The notes beneath the pieces were generated by a model that was not told the DNA's origin, ran no database searches, and worked only from the letters and a program-made list of their open reading frames with translations. From the NCBI GenBank assembly GCA_024867545.1, contig JANFNE010000006.1:1200001-1264000 (forward strand): a DNA stretch of 64,000 nt. Reading direction: 5' to 3'. Source of the DNA: Phytopythium helicoides. Lineage: Eukaryota > Oomycota > Peronosporomycetes > Pythiales > Pythiaceae. Positions 1-9,423 of the stretch are shown here, in pieces; positions within the stretch are counted from its first letter, which is position 1; each line of letters begins with the position of its first letter. Both the position numbers and the translations under genes were made by a program.

Positions 1-225
1 CAAAAACGTAATGAAAGGAAAGAAAGGAAAGAAAGGAAAGAAAGGAAAGAAAGGAAAGGAAGTGCGCACCGGCAACGGGGCAACGGTGGCGGCGAGTAGC
101 AACAAGAGCCGAAACCTGTCATCTGTCATATGTATGGAAAACCGCTCCGCAGTCCCAGTTCTCCACGCAGTAGACAGTCGGCCTGTTGTCAGAGGGCGCA
201 CTGGAGCCTAGGGCCGGAAAATGCA

Positions 226-297
226 TGCCTCCGCCCGGGATTGAACCGGGGACCTTCTGTTTACAAGACAGATGCTCTACCACTGAGCCACAAAGGC
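226..297 (-). tRNA. trnT-UGU: tRNA-Thr (anticodon UGU), array copy 1
   Basis: Read on the minus strand, this 72-nt stretch folds as a full cloverleaf. The acceptor strands are GCCTTTG and CGGAGGC (five Watson-Crick pairs and two G-U pairs). The D arm is GCTC/GAGC, the anticodon arm TCTGT-CTTGTAA-ACAGA gives anticodon UGU, and the T arm is CCCGG-TTCAATC-CCGGG. The discriminator base is A and no CCA is encoded, as usual for eukaryotes. A run of four T (218-221) lies just downstream and can serve as a Pol III terminator. No intron is present. Confidence 0.93.
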
Positions 298-952
298 GTA
301 GAGGTAGGTTTAGGGCACACTCACACACCGCTACAAAAGGCACAACAAACACACACCACAAACAATAAACTACGAACAACAAACAAACAAACAATCAAAC
401 AAACCAAACACACACACATACATGCGCGCACTATCCACACAAACTATTCATATTTGTCCTCATCACAACACACACACACACACACACACAAAATAACAAT
501 CACATTCAATTTACCATACACTCTGTTACGCGCACGCACGCACACACACAATTCGATGTAAAACATACAAGCAGAAACAAACGATCAGAAACCATTTCAA
601 ACAAACAAACAAACAAAAACGAAACCATCGAAATACAATATGACATACCACAAAGACACCTCCCACACCCGACCGCAAGTGCTGCAGCGATTCAGCGATG
701 CAAACTGGTAAACAACACAACACAAAACAAAAACGTAATGAAAGGAAAGAAAGGAAAGAAAGGAAAGAAAGGAAAGAAAGGAAAGGAAGTGCGCACCGGC
801 AACGGGGCAACGGTGGCGGCGAGTAGCAACAAGAGCCGAAACCTGTCATCTGTCATATGTATGGAAAACCGCTCCGCAGTCCCAGTTCTCCACGCAGTAG
901 ACAGTCGGCCTGTTGTCAGAGGGCGCACTGGAGCCTAGGGCCGGAAAATGCA

Positions 953-1024
953 TGCCTCCGCCCGGGATTGAACCGGGGACCTTCTGTTTACAAGACAGAT
1001 GCTCTACCACTGAGCCACAAAGGC
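953..1024 (-). tRNA. trnT-UGU: tRNA-Thr (anticodon UGU), array copy 2
   Basis: This is identical in sequence and fold to the copy 727 bp upstream, including the flanking T-run. The intact B box (GGTTCAATC) and a good D-arm region suggest that both copies could be transcribed by Pol III. Confidence 0.93.
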
Positions 1025-1540
1025 GTAGAGGTAGGTTTAGGGCACACTCACACACCGCTACAAAAGGCACAACAAACACACACCACAAACAATAAACTAC
1101 GAACAACAAACAAACAAACAATCAAACAAACAAACAAACCAAACACATACATGCGCGCACTATCCACACAAACTATTCATATTTGTCCTCATCACAACAC
1201 ACACACACACACACACACACAAAATAACAATCACATTCAATTTACCATACACTCTGTTACGCGCACGCACGCACACACACAATTCGATGTAAAACATACA
1301 AGCAGAAACAAACGATCAGAAACCATTTCAAACAAACAAACAAACAAAAACGAAACCATCGAAATACAATATGACATACCACAAAGACACCTCCCACACC
1401 CGACCGCAAGTGCTGCAGCGATTCAGCGATGCCAACTGGTAAACAACACAAAACAAAACAAAAACGTAATGAAAGGAAAGAAAGGAGAGAGCCCGGAAAA
1501 TCAACCAAAACCATTCAGATATGAACTGTGAGCATTAGAA

Positions 1541-2213
1541 ATGATCTGTGGGAGTGACGAATCATACGTCTCCTGCAAAAAACAAATGTACTTCCTTGAA
1601 AATCGTTCGTTGTATTGGTTGATCCAACCGCAGCAGCGAAGGGGAACAATGATTGGCCACGAAGTCATATGCTGTCGTAGGAAACCAAACCCTGTACCTT
1701 ATATGGCTGTTGAATTCTCCACCACGGTACTGGCTAGAACGACTACAGTACACGACGAATTACCGCCAGTTCGTCTACAAATTGTTTTGCCTGGCATCGA
1801 GGTTCCGAGTTCCGAGTCTAACACTTGCTACAGCATGCCGTTCGAGTACGCCTGGATCTCATCGGGGCGTGTTAACTCCACCCAAGCTGCCAACAAGAAG
1901 CTAGATGAGATGCGTACACTTCGTGTTGGCGCAAGCGTGCTCAAGAGGTGCCGCGTTTAACAGCGATAATCACGAGATGCGCTATAGGCTTTACCACTGT
2001 GCATCAGCAACGTGCAAAGTACACAGTGAAAGTTTTCCTTTTTGGTTGAAGGTTTTATCGTGCAATTCGAAGGACGTTCATGATTTCTTTGTTGTTGGAG
2101 ATCACCTCTCAGCCATTGAATCACCACGTAAACCGAAGCTGACAAGACAAATGAAACTCGATGAGCAAAGAATGGTGCGTAACGACACGAAGCCTTCGCG
2201 AATTCAATGCAAT
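1541..2213 (+). pseudogene. MULE-A transposase, 5' part (interrupted)
   Basis: This is the N-terminal part of a MULE transposase. Two open frames meet at about 1958, where a single-base shift in a GTTT context moves reading from the 1541 frame to the frame that is open until 2264. The part before the shift includes EYAWISSGRVN and the part after includes MRYRLYHCASATC, resembling the N-terminal zinc-binding (FLYWCH-like) region of oomycete MULEs. The frame is cut at TTAA (2214-2217) by the piggyBac element. Joining it to 17626 gives a continuous frame (…IQCNL|IDDYG…), so the two parts were once one ORF. The true start is not certain. Confidence 0.72.
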
Positions 2214-2217
2214 TTAA

Positions 2218-2236
2218 CCCCCCCCCCCCATGACCG
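2218..2236 (+). repeat. piggyBac left terminal inverted repeat
   Basis: Twelve C followed by ATGACCG form the left end directly after TTAA. The CCC start right after TTAA is typical of piggyBac-family ends. Confidence 0.85.
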
Positions 2237-2268
2237 ATGTTGTATCTTACTACATGTTATGTGACAGT

Positions 2269-2288
2269 ACATGTTGTATACAACATGT
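2269..2288. repeat. Left subterminal palindrome of the piggyBac element
   Basis: acatgttgtatacaacatgt is a perfect 20-bp palindrome about 50 bp inside the left end. A matching 24-bp palindrome lies near the right end (17541-17564). The symmetrical placement suggests transposase-binding sites; that role is inferred. Confidence 0.75.
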
Positions 2289-2497
2289 TTAAATAGAGCT
2301 AGTATGGAGCATACAAAATTCAATATGTTTTGGAAATCGTATCTACTACTTCAGTACATTTTGCACAGGGGTAGGGTGAACGGCGGGGAAAGAAAGGTGC
2401 TTGGTCAGCAGCAATCACGAGCAGAGAGCGGTCTTCAACGGGTGGATGCCGGTCGCCGCACTCTCGCCTCATTCAAGAAAACACTGAGGAAGTGGCC

Positions 2498-2594
2498 ATG
2501 TCAACCAGGAGCACGCGCGCGAAGACACGTGAGAAGCGTGAGGAGGCGCGCGCGCAGCGTGAGCCGTCGGTTGAGGCCGCCCCTAGACTGCCGG
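2498..2594 (+). pseudogene. piggyBac transposase exon 1, 5' fragment
   Basis: The ATG at 2498 starts a basic N-terminus (MSTRSTRAKTREKREE…) that is open to 2594, where Gypsy-1 begins. Removing Gypsy-1 and one copy of the CCGG duplication joins it in frame to 13986 (…RLP|APVRPPPMGK…). This fragment is therefore the true start of the transposase found downstream of Gypsy-1. The bases 2289-2497 upstream would be the 5' leader and promoter; no clear promoter motif is seen there. Confidence 0.82.
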
Positions 2595-3593
2595 TGTGAT
2601 GCGGCGCCGGAGCTCATGACCACTCACAGCCGCCGCGAGGCGAGCTGGAGGGTGGACGGTAGGCGGTGTGCGGCGACTCGAGGGGTTGATCCCTCGAGCG
2701 CGCTCCCGCGACGGATCCCGGTGCCTCTCCTGAGAAAGAGAAGGCTCCCTTCACCGCCTGGCAGTACCGGAGCGTTGTGATCCCCGTAAAAACCGTCCGG
2801 GAGATCGGGAGTCCTAAACGAGCGCGTGTAGAGCTCGAGCGGTTGGTGCAGGCGCGGTTCTTCGCGTACCTGCTGAACGACAAACAATATTAGTACACAC
2901 ACAAGGCTCCTCTAGCTGGTTTCAGCTAGGGAGCCCTCAGGCGGATGAATACACTCTACGGAGACTCCGCTGGATCTCCGTGAGGGGCTGACCGCTCCAC
3001 TAACGCGGTTCAGCCTACGGGGGGGGGGGGGGTCTCTTGACCTCTTTTGGGGGCTCTCTTGGCCTCTTCTTCTTCTTACAATATGGAGTCGGTTATCCCA
3101 CTAGACGTATCGCCACACACTAAGGCAAACGTCCAGCAGGGCCGAGAATATGGAATCAATATGCACGTGAACGCGTTGTGAGCGCGGGCACGTACCTTAT
3201 CGAGCTTGGGTTGACGGGGGAATGCACGCGATGACCTCTCCAGACTCTCCGGGGTCGAAAACCCCAGAGGAGCTGGTCTCCTTGACGCGCGCGGTTGAGG
3301 GAGAAAGCGGAAGTCTGTATTGGTTGTTTAGTAGTCTTTCTTACCTCTGATCCTTAATACTTGCCACTCCACAGATAGAGGGATGATTTTTGAACCTACG
3401 GAGCTGCCCCGATTTCTACAGAGACTGGCTCCCTTTGAACCCATCCACTGGTACCCTTTTTTGGGTACAGCGGTCACTGCCCAGGGGGAATCCCCCCTAG
3501 GGCACTATCACGAGCGTATATTTGGAGTGTCCTACACTACAGAGACCCGGCGTCTGTGACATGTGCCACAATTTCCGCGCGCACTTCATCACA
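2595..3593 (-). repeat. Gypsy-1 3' LTR (left)
   Basis: 999 bp, TGTGATG…CATCACA, almost identical to 12982-13981. It contains a 14-base G tract (3019-3032). On the plus strand it contributes an ATG (3561) that opens into the accessory ORF of the element. Confidence 0.95.
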
Positions 3594-5724
3594 ACCGCCC
3601 CGTTGGCCGGTGCGAGCTGTAGTGAGCGCGGCAGTCGGGAACTGCAGCTCACGGGCCAAGCCAGCAGCGCGCGCGCACAAGTCCAGGCGCACCGCAGCGC
3701 GCTCCTCGAGTCCTCGCCGGCTGCGCCCCGTCGTCCCCGTGCTGTCCGCGTGCCGATGTCGTCGTCGAGCACGTCGTCGACGCCGCGCGGCTCCTCAGGA
3801 GGGGTTCCGTCGCCTGCAGCGGCTGCTGCTTCGGCCGTTGGCGCCGTCTCCTCCGCCCCGTTGGTGTTGGCGCCGCGCCACGCCTCAGGAGGGGTTCCAC
3901 CGTCTGCAGCGGCGTCTGCTTCGGCCACCAGCGTTGCTGCGGTAGCCCAAGCGGTGCCGCGGCTGTTGGAGGCTGAAGAGATGTTCGCGGCGAGTTTTCC
4001 GTGGGCTCCTGTGACGATACGCATGCCGTTTGGCCGCCTCTTGGTTCCTGTGACCATCGCTGACGTTGGCGCGCGGATGTTCGACACGCGGTTCGGCGTC
4101 TGCGTCCAAGCGTCGGTGCCTCGTTTCTCGAGCAGCGATCTGGAGGCGCTCGCCGACCTCTCCAGCGTCAATCCGCAGTACACACTGCTGGATCCACGTC
4201 CGCGGATGGACGTGTCGCCGGAGCTGGTTCAGCGGGAGGCCAGCCTGCTCTTCACGTACTGGAGCGCCAAGGACTTCACGTCGAAGCTGCTCCTGACGCT
4301 CCAGATGCTCGACGCCGTCTACCGAGACTGGAAGCACTGCTGCGGGTTCTCAAGCGTCCTATGCACCAGCGGGGGTGTCCAGCACGGCTTCTGCTGCAGG
4401 GGCGCCACCTCCAGCGTCTTCTCCGTCAGGGGAGGTGCCCCCGCAAGCGTCAGCTCCAGCGGAGGCTTCTTCTCGTCACTCGGCACCTCCAGAGGCTCTT
4501 CCGGCCGCGTCAGGGACCGCTGCAGGTGCAGATGGTCTTGGCCGGTCCTCCTCAAGCTCCGGAGCGGTTCCCCTGCCAGCGGAGGCTGCTGCTGCGACTT
4601 CTCCTCCTGAGGAGGTCGAGGAGTTTCACTTTGGGGGTGGTACACCTCCCGAGGCGAGTTCTCAAGCCTCCGGAGACAACGAAGCCCCTGCGGAGGAATC
4701 TGCAGACAGCGAAGACATCGCTGACGACTCCTCAGCCTCAGGAGCGCATGGGGAAGGCTCTGCAGCCTCAGGAGTCGACGACGTGAGCTCTTCCGCCTCA
4801 GGCGGCCGCGGAGCAGGATCCTCTGCCACAGGAAGCCGCGGAGGGGGCTCCTCAGCCACAGACACCTCCGGTGGTGTCGCTCGAGGCGCGTGTCCGTTCA
4901 AGGGGGTCTTCCGCGAGGTTCCTGAGCGCGAGTGGGCTGAGGCGGGTCTCCTGCTGGCTCTGGATCAGCGGCAGACGCCTGGCTTTCCAGACTACCAGCT
5001 GCTGAACCCTCAGCGCGGCGCGGTGTACCCGCGGTACACCGCTGCTGACTATATCAAGCTTCTGGAGACCAAGCCGTGGCGCTGGATGTTCTCGCATCGT
5101 GAGCAAGACCTCTACTTCGTCAGCCCGACGAATCCAGTCGTGCAGGGCGTCAGCGAGCACATTTGGGACTTCATGTACCGGCACCAGCGCGCGTTCTGGG
5201 AGAGCTTCCACTGGCTGCCCATCCCTCAAGCTCGTGGAGCGAACACGCTCTACACGCAGCGGAAGAACCGGCGGTCCAGCTTGGTCGACCAGTTTGCGAC
5301 GCTCAAGTCTGACCTCAGCACGGAGTTCGGCGCGGATTTCGACGACATCCAGTGGCGCCTGTGGTGGGAGCCGACTTTCTGGCACCCGCCAGGCCACCCT
5401 TGCGTTTGGATCCCTCCAGATCAAAGCCACCTTCCAGCAGCTCGTCGCCAGTCGCTTGTGGAGCTCGCACGCGAGCTCGACATTCTCGAGCCGGTGCGCA
5501 TGGGGTATTCCACAGACCGGAATTACTGTGAGAGCCTAACGCATGGTTTACCCGAGACGCTGCTGAAGCGCTTCCGCCAGTGCCAGGACAAGATGATGGA
5601 CGACTCTTACGAGTGTCCCGTGCCGTGTGCAGCCTCTTGGCGCGTCCCTCCCGTGGACCACACTCTTGTGGATGGTCTTTTCCGCGGCTCAGACGGGCAG
5701 CTTCAGGAGGGCGTCGGCTGGTAG
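3561..5724 (+). pseudogene. Gypsy-1 antisense accessory ORF (one frameshift)
   Basis: This ORF of unknown function lies opposite in direction to gag-pol, between the pol end and the 3' LTR. It starts at an ATG inside the LTR (MCHNFRAHFIT…). The first frame is meaningful to about 4320, then reading shifts to the frame ending at 5724; one indel near 4310-4330 explains it. The whole is about 720 residues: an Ala/Ser/Arg-rich N-terminal part, a structured stretch (…VTIADVGARMFDTRFG…), a long Ser/Ala/Gly/Pro/Glu-rich low-complexity region with SSASG-type repeats (about 4360-4880), and a well-composed C-terminal domain rich in Trp/Tyr/Phe (…EREWAEAGLLLALDQ…, …WRLWWEPTFWHPPGH…). I do not recognise the domain. 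Antisense ORFs at this position are known in some plant Gypsy (Tat/Retand) elements. Confidence 0.6.
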
Positions 5725-6421
5725 TCGCTCGCGCCGTCTGCAGCTCTCCTCAAGTCCAAGTGCGTCTTCGACCGGTTCCCCAGTCTGCTGGTGGGTTGTA
5801 GCGCCTAAGGAGGCGCTCCCCTGAAGCGTTTTCGCACAAGGAGTCTGCGGCGGGTATCTGCAGGCAGGATCCAGCGCGCCCTTGCTCAGGAGGCCGGTAG
5901 CGCGACTCTGCAGGAGCGGAGTCGTCCCCTTTAAACGTGCGAAGCGTAATACATGTCGTATGCCTCTGGCCGTTGCCCTCTGCTGGTGTAGCTCACTTTG
6001 CTTGTCCTCTGGAGTCCTCTGGCTCACTCCTCTGGTTGAAATCAACCTCCTCTGGTTTCTTGTGTCTGCGGCATTCTTCCTCAGTTTTTATAACATGCAA
6101 TGAGGCCGCCCCGTTCTCGAGCGGGCCGTCTGGCGGTCCCTCGGGGCTCCTCTGCAGCGTAACTTGACGCTGCACACACAGGCGTCTCAGGACCTCGGCG
6201 CCCTTGACGCCGAGGGTTTCCCCTGAAACATGTCGCTTGGACGAATGCCTCTTGGGCGAGCGGGGCTACGGAGCTCCCGCGTAACATGTAGAAATGAAGC
6301 CGCTCCTGTGGAGCGGTGTCCCTTGGACGTTGGCACTTGGCCGATGGCTCTGGGCCGAATATGCATGTTCTTTTTCTTGTTTTTCTTGTCGTTCAGCTTG
6401 TCGCTTGTCCGCGCACCAGCG
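5725..6421. other. Non-coding spacer inside Gypsy-1
   Basis: This lies between the convergent accessory ORF and the pol remnant. No ORF here has believable composition. It is dotted with the short palindromic words CCTCTGGAG and CTGCAG that mark this whole element. Confidence 0.6.
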
Positions 6422-8570
6422 CTAGTCGGATCGGCCTCTGGAGCCTTCTGGTTCCCCGCCTGAGGACCCAAACTCATCTGCAGACTGCATCGCCTGAAAC
6501 CTGGCTCGGGAGCGGCGTGTCTTGTCAAACTCGTAGAGCAAGCGACCACAGTTCAGCCTCTCCAGAGGCACCCACTCGGTCTCTTCGTAGCCACACCATT
6601 TCACCAAATACTCACGCATCTGACGCGCGTTGCGAGTCTTCTTCACCGTCCTTACGTCCAGCAGCGCCTCCACTTCGAACTCCCCAGCAGTCTCGTCGGC
6701 TTCCCAGCTGTCCTCTGGCAGCAGAGCTGCGTCAAAGTCGAATTCATCGGGCACATCCTGCAGAGTCGCCTGAGGGCGACTCTCGTGCAGCACACGCGGC
6801 TTGAGCCGACTGACGTGCACCCACGGGTAGAACTTGTAGTCCGTGCCTTCGATCTGCAGCTTGTATCGGAAATCCGCGTCCCTCTCGAGAATCCTGAAGG
6901 GGCCGTGCCACTTATGGGCGAGCTTCTTGCTCAAGCCCGGGCGTACTCGCGGCATGTACAGCCATACGGCGTCTCCGATGCCGAACCCCTCCTTAAACTT
7001 CTCCGAGAGCGCGTTCCAGAGAGCTGTTTGCTGATCTGCGCGTCGTCGCTTGGCTTCTTCCTGCAGGTCTCGAGCCCACGCCTTAGCGTACTCGTACTCC
7101 CGTTGAACTCTTAGCCTCCAGAGGCGGGCTGCCCGCTTGAGGAGTAGCTTCTCAGCGCCTTGATTCACCCGAATGTTCTCCCCGTGAGCTTTTCCGTTGG
7201 AGTTCTTCCCGTCGGGGTCAGCAGCTGGCCGCCTCAGGCTCCCTGCGGGGCGGTCGCGTGTCAGCACTGCAGAGCCACACGCTGGTGGCTCCGGTGCGTC
7301 CTCCAACGCGTCCTGCCCCTCTACTGATGCCCTGTTGGGGCTTTGCCCTCGAGCCTTTGACGACACTGCGAATACGTGCTCTGGTGTCTCAGGAGATTCT
7401 TCCCGGTCGCTCCTCAGCTTTGTGGACAGCTCTTCAGCCTGGGGAGGCTTTATCAGCAGTTCTAAGAGGCGGCTGAGCTTCTCCAGTACCTCCAGAGCCA
7501 TTGCGTCGACAATCTGCTGGGACTGCGGTGGAACTTGTCGGATCCTTTGAGCAGCAAACCTTGCGCCTTGAACCTTCGAGTTGCTGTAGACTCCTCTGGT
7601 CGCTGGAGGCTGGACATTGCCCTCTCCTAGGGGGGTTCTCCTGTGGCGCCATAGGATCGCACGCATCCGCTCTTCCTGAGCTGGAGTCGTCTCCCCAGGG
7701 GTACCGACGTCGGCCTTCTCAATGTCTGCCTCTGGAGCGAGGTCGGACAGATCCGGTAACGTTGCCAGCTGATCTCGGAGCTCGTGGAGCAGGATCGCGT
7801 CTTCACCTTCCCTATAGAACACTTCTGGAGCCTCTGCAGCGACGTCCGCTTCGGCTCGCATCACCCGAGCCAAATTCGCCTGGAGCAGGTCTGTGGGAGC
7901 CCTTGGCAACGCGTCTTCAGCTTCCCCTGTGGGTTCTGCTTGGTCCAAGCCCTCCGTAGGCGAATCCCTTGAGATATGACACTCTGGCCGGCCCTTCACG
8001 GGCTCTCGTGTTCCAACTTTCTCGGGCAGGCTGACAAAAGCTGCTGGCGCCTCAGGCCGCTCCTGAGCAGGGCTCAGTTCACGCACCTCATTCGACCTCA
8101 GGAGTATCCTCTTGGGGGAAACCTGTGCCCCTGGACTCTTCCACTCGTCTTGTGCAGGCTCCTCAGCCGCAAGGCGCCCCAGCCACTCAGGGGAGTGCGT
8201 GTTCTCGTACACTAGCTGCGTCCACTCTTGGTACCTTAGGGAACCCGGCCGAACATACGGCCCTCGAGTGCGCGGCAGATGACCCGCATCCACAACCGTA
8301 GCGACGCTCACGAAGTGGGGAATCCGCACCTCCTTAGACTGCGAAACGTTGACAACCTCAATGCCGACCGGCCGCTGCTGCCTTCCTCGCCGAAACACTT
8401 GCGTGACCCAACATTCGCCTCTGGAGAGCCAGAGTTGCGCGCCTTGCTCGACCCGCTTCTGTAGCGCAGCGGAAATCGGTATAACCGCGCGCTCCCCAGG
8501 TGCTAGCCACGTCGCCTGACCTGAGGCTTGCTGAATCGTGTGCTCGTTCCCTTGGGAGGGCTGAGTCGGC
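6422..8570 (-). pseudogene. Gypsy-1 pol remnant: integrase C-terminus and chromodomain, RT deleted
   Basis: The open frame runs from about 8570, overlapping the protease end, to the stop at 6422. The N-terminal part matches the linker that precedes reverse transcriptase in oomycete Gypsy elements (…EERMRAILWRHRRTPLGEGN…, …QRIRQVPPQSQQIVDAM…). Where LDYR/YLDD-type RT motifs should follow there is only a Pro/Glu/Arg-rich stretch. Coding resumes with the region after the integrase core (…GIGDAVWLYMPRVRPGLSKK…, …HKWHGPFRI…), then a chromodomain (…MREYLVKWCGYEETEWVPLE…) near the C-terminus. RT, RNase H and the DDE core are therefore absent by internal deletion at roughly 7200-7480. The frame offset from protease lies at a run of seven G (minus strand) near 8570, a likely indel site. 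Confidence 0.85.
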
Positions 8571-9423
8571 CCCCCCCTACCAGAAGAATGCGCTCCTCAT
8601 CCGGCAGCTCGATAGCTCCTTCCCAGGGGCTCAACCGCACGCCTGCAGCGTACATGAAGTTCATCCCCAGGAGGCAATTGACCCCTTCATCGATGTTGCC
8701 GACCCAGACGTCCATAGCGTACACCACTCGCAGCCCTAGGGTGATTTTCACCCTCGCTCTTGCCGTAATCTTCGTCTTCGTCCCTCCCATGCCGTTTACC
8801 GTCAGCTGTTCACCATGCTTCAGCTTGAGTCCTGACTTGCGTGCAAAGTCTAGACCCACAATGCTTGTGGTAGCTCCTGTGTCAAGCATGATCAGCGTAG
8901 GCTCGTCGCACACGGCTCCTCTGACCATAGCCGTCATATGGCACCGGTCGTCGGCGTCGTTGTGCTCCCACCAGCCCATACGCTGACCGGGTTGGAGCTC
9001 AAGCTCAGGAGCGTCCTTGTCTTCTTCAGGCGTGACCAGATGACAGGATGCAATGGAGGGAGGTTGAACAAGGGCGTCTGATGTAGGGTCCATGTTGACA
9101 TTAGCGATTCCTGCTGGAGCCGCGATCTTCGGACCGACATATGCAAACGCCCTCATAACTAGGGGATTCCGCTCGACACGCACCAGACCCCTGTGATCTG
9201 GCGAGCGCCCTAGTTTAACGAAGGCGAGTTGACACTCGGGAGTGTCTTGGGCGGCTGAGGCTTGTCCGTTGGGCTTGCGGAGGAAGATTTTTCCTTGATC
9301 CACGTGAAGAAGTCCTTGAGCAAAGGGCAGCGTCCAGAATGTGCCTCTCCACAGATCGGGCAGGCTAAAGGCTTCCTGTAGCACCGCTCCGTAGGGTGCC
9401 CGCGGTCTCCGCAGGTCTCGCAC
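8503..9423 (-). CDS. Gypsy-1 aspartic protease (retropepsin-like)
   Basis: The frame is open from 9423 to 8503 and overlaps the gag end by about 210 nt in the -1 frame relative to gag. The catalytic motif LDTGATTSIVG is followed about 80 residues later by CLLGMNFM, as expected for a retropepsin-like clan AA protease. No good ATG starts it; expression by -1 frameshifting is plausible, for example at the GGAAAAATC stretch near 9285-9293. It would cut the Gag-Pol precursor. The reading frame appears undamaged. Confidence 0.85.
   Translation of the reverse strand: MRDLRRPRAPYGAVLQEAFSLPDLWRGTFWTLPFAQGLLHVDQGKIFLRKPNGQASAAQDTPECQLAFVKLGRSPDHRGLVRVERNPLVMRAFAYVGPKIAAPAGIANVNMDPTSDALVQPPSIASCHLVTPEEDKDAPELELQPGQRMGWWEHNDADDRCHMTAMVRGAVCDEPTLIMLDTGATTSIVGLDFARKSGLKLKHGEQLTVNGMGGTKTKITARARVKITLGLRVVYAMDVWVGNIDEGVNCLLGMNFMYAAGVRLSPWEGAIELPDEERILLVGGGRLSPPKGTSTRFSKPQVRRRG

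Larger units (their letters stand above)
1..1486. repeat. Tandem array of ~730-bp units carrying tRNA-Thr
   Basis: Two complete units are seen, with corresponding points 727 and 731 bp apart (7, 734, 1465), followed by the first ~25 bp of a third. Each unit begins with a GAAAG-type purine microsatellite, then a ~190-bp unique part ending in a tRNA-Thr gene on the minus strand, then ~430 bp rich in CA and CAAA simple repeats. The two units are nearly identical, differing mainly in microsatellite length. The stretches between the tRNA genes hold no protein-coding gene; the ORFs there translate the tRNA and simple repeats. Confidence 0.93.

Noticed and set aside
226..297. tRNA-derived SINE instead of a tRNA gene
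   Set aside because: The cloverleaf is perfect, the copies are in tandem at a fixed spacing, and no poly-A tail or target duplication surrounds the tRNA part.
130..1531. ORFs of 60-224 codons in the tRNA array
   Set aside because: They translate the tRNA gene and CA/CAAA simple repeats and recur only because the unit is repeated.
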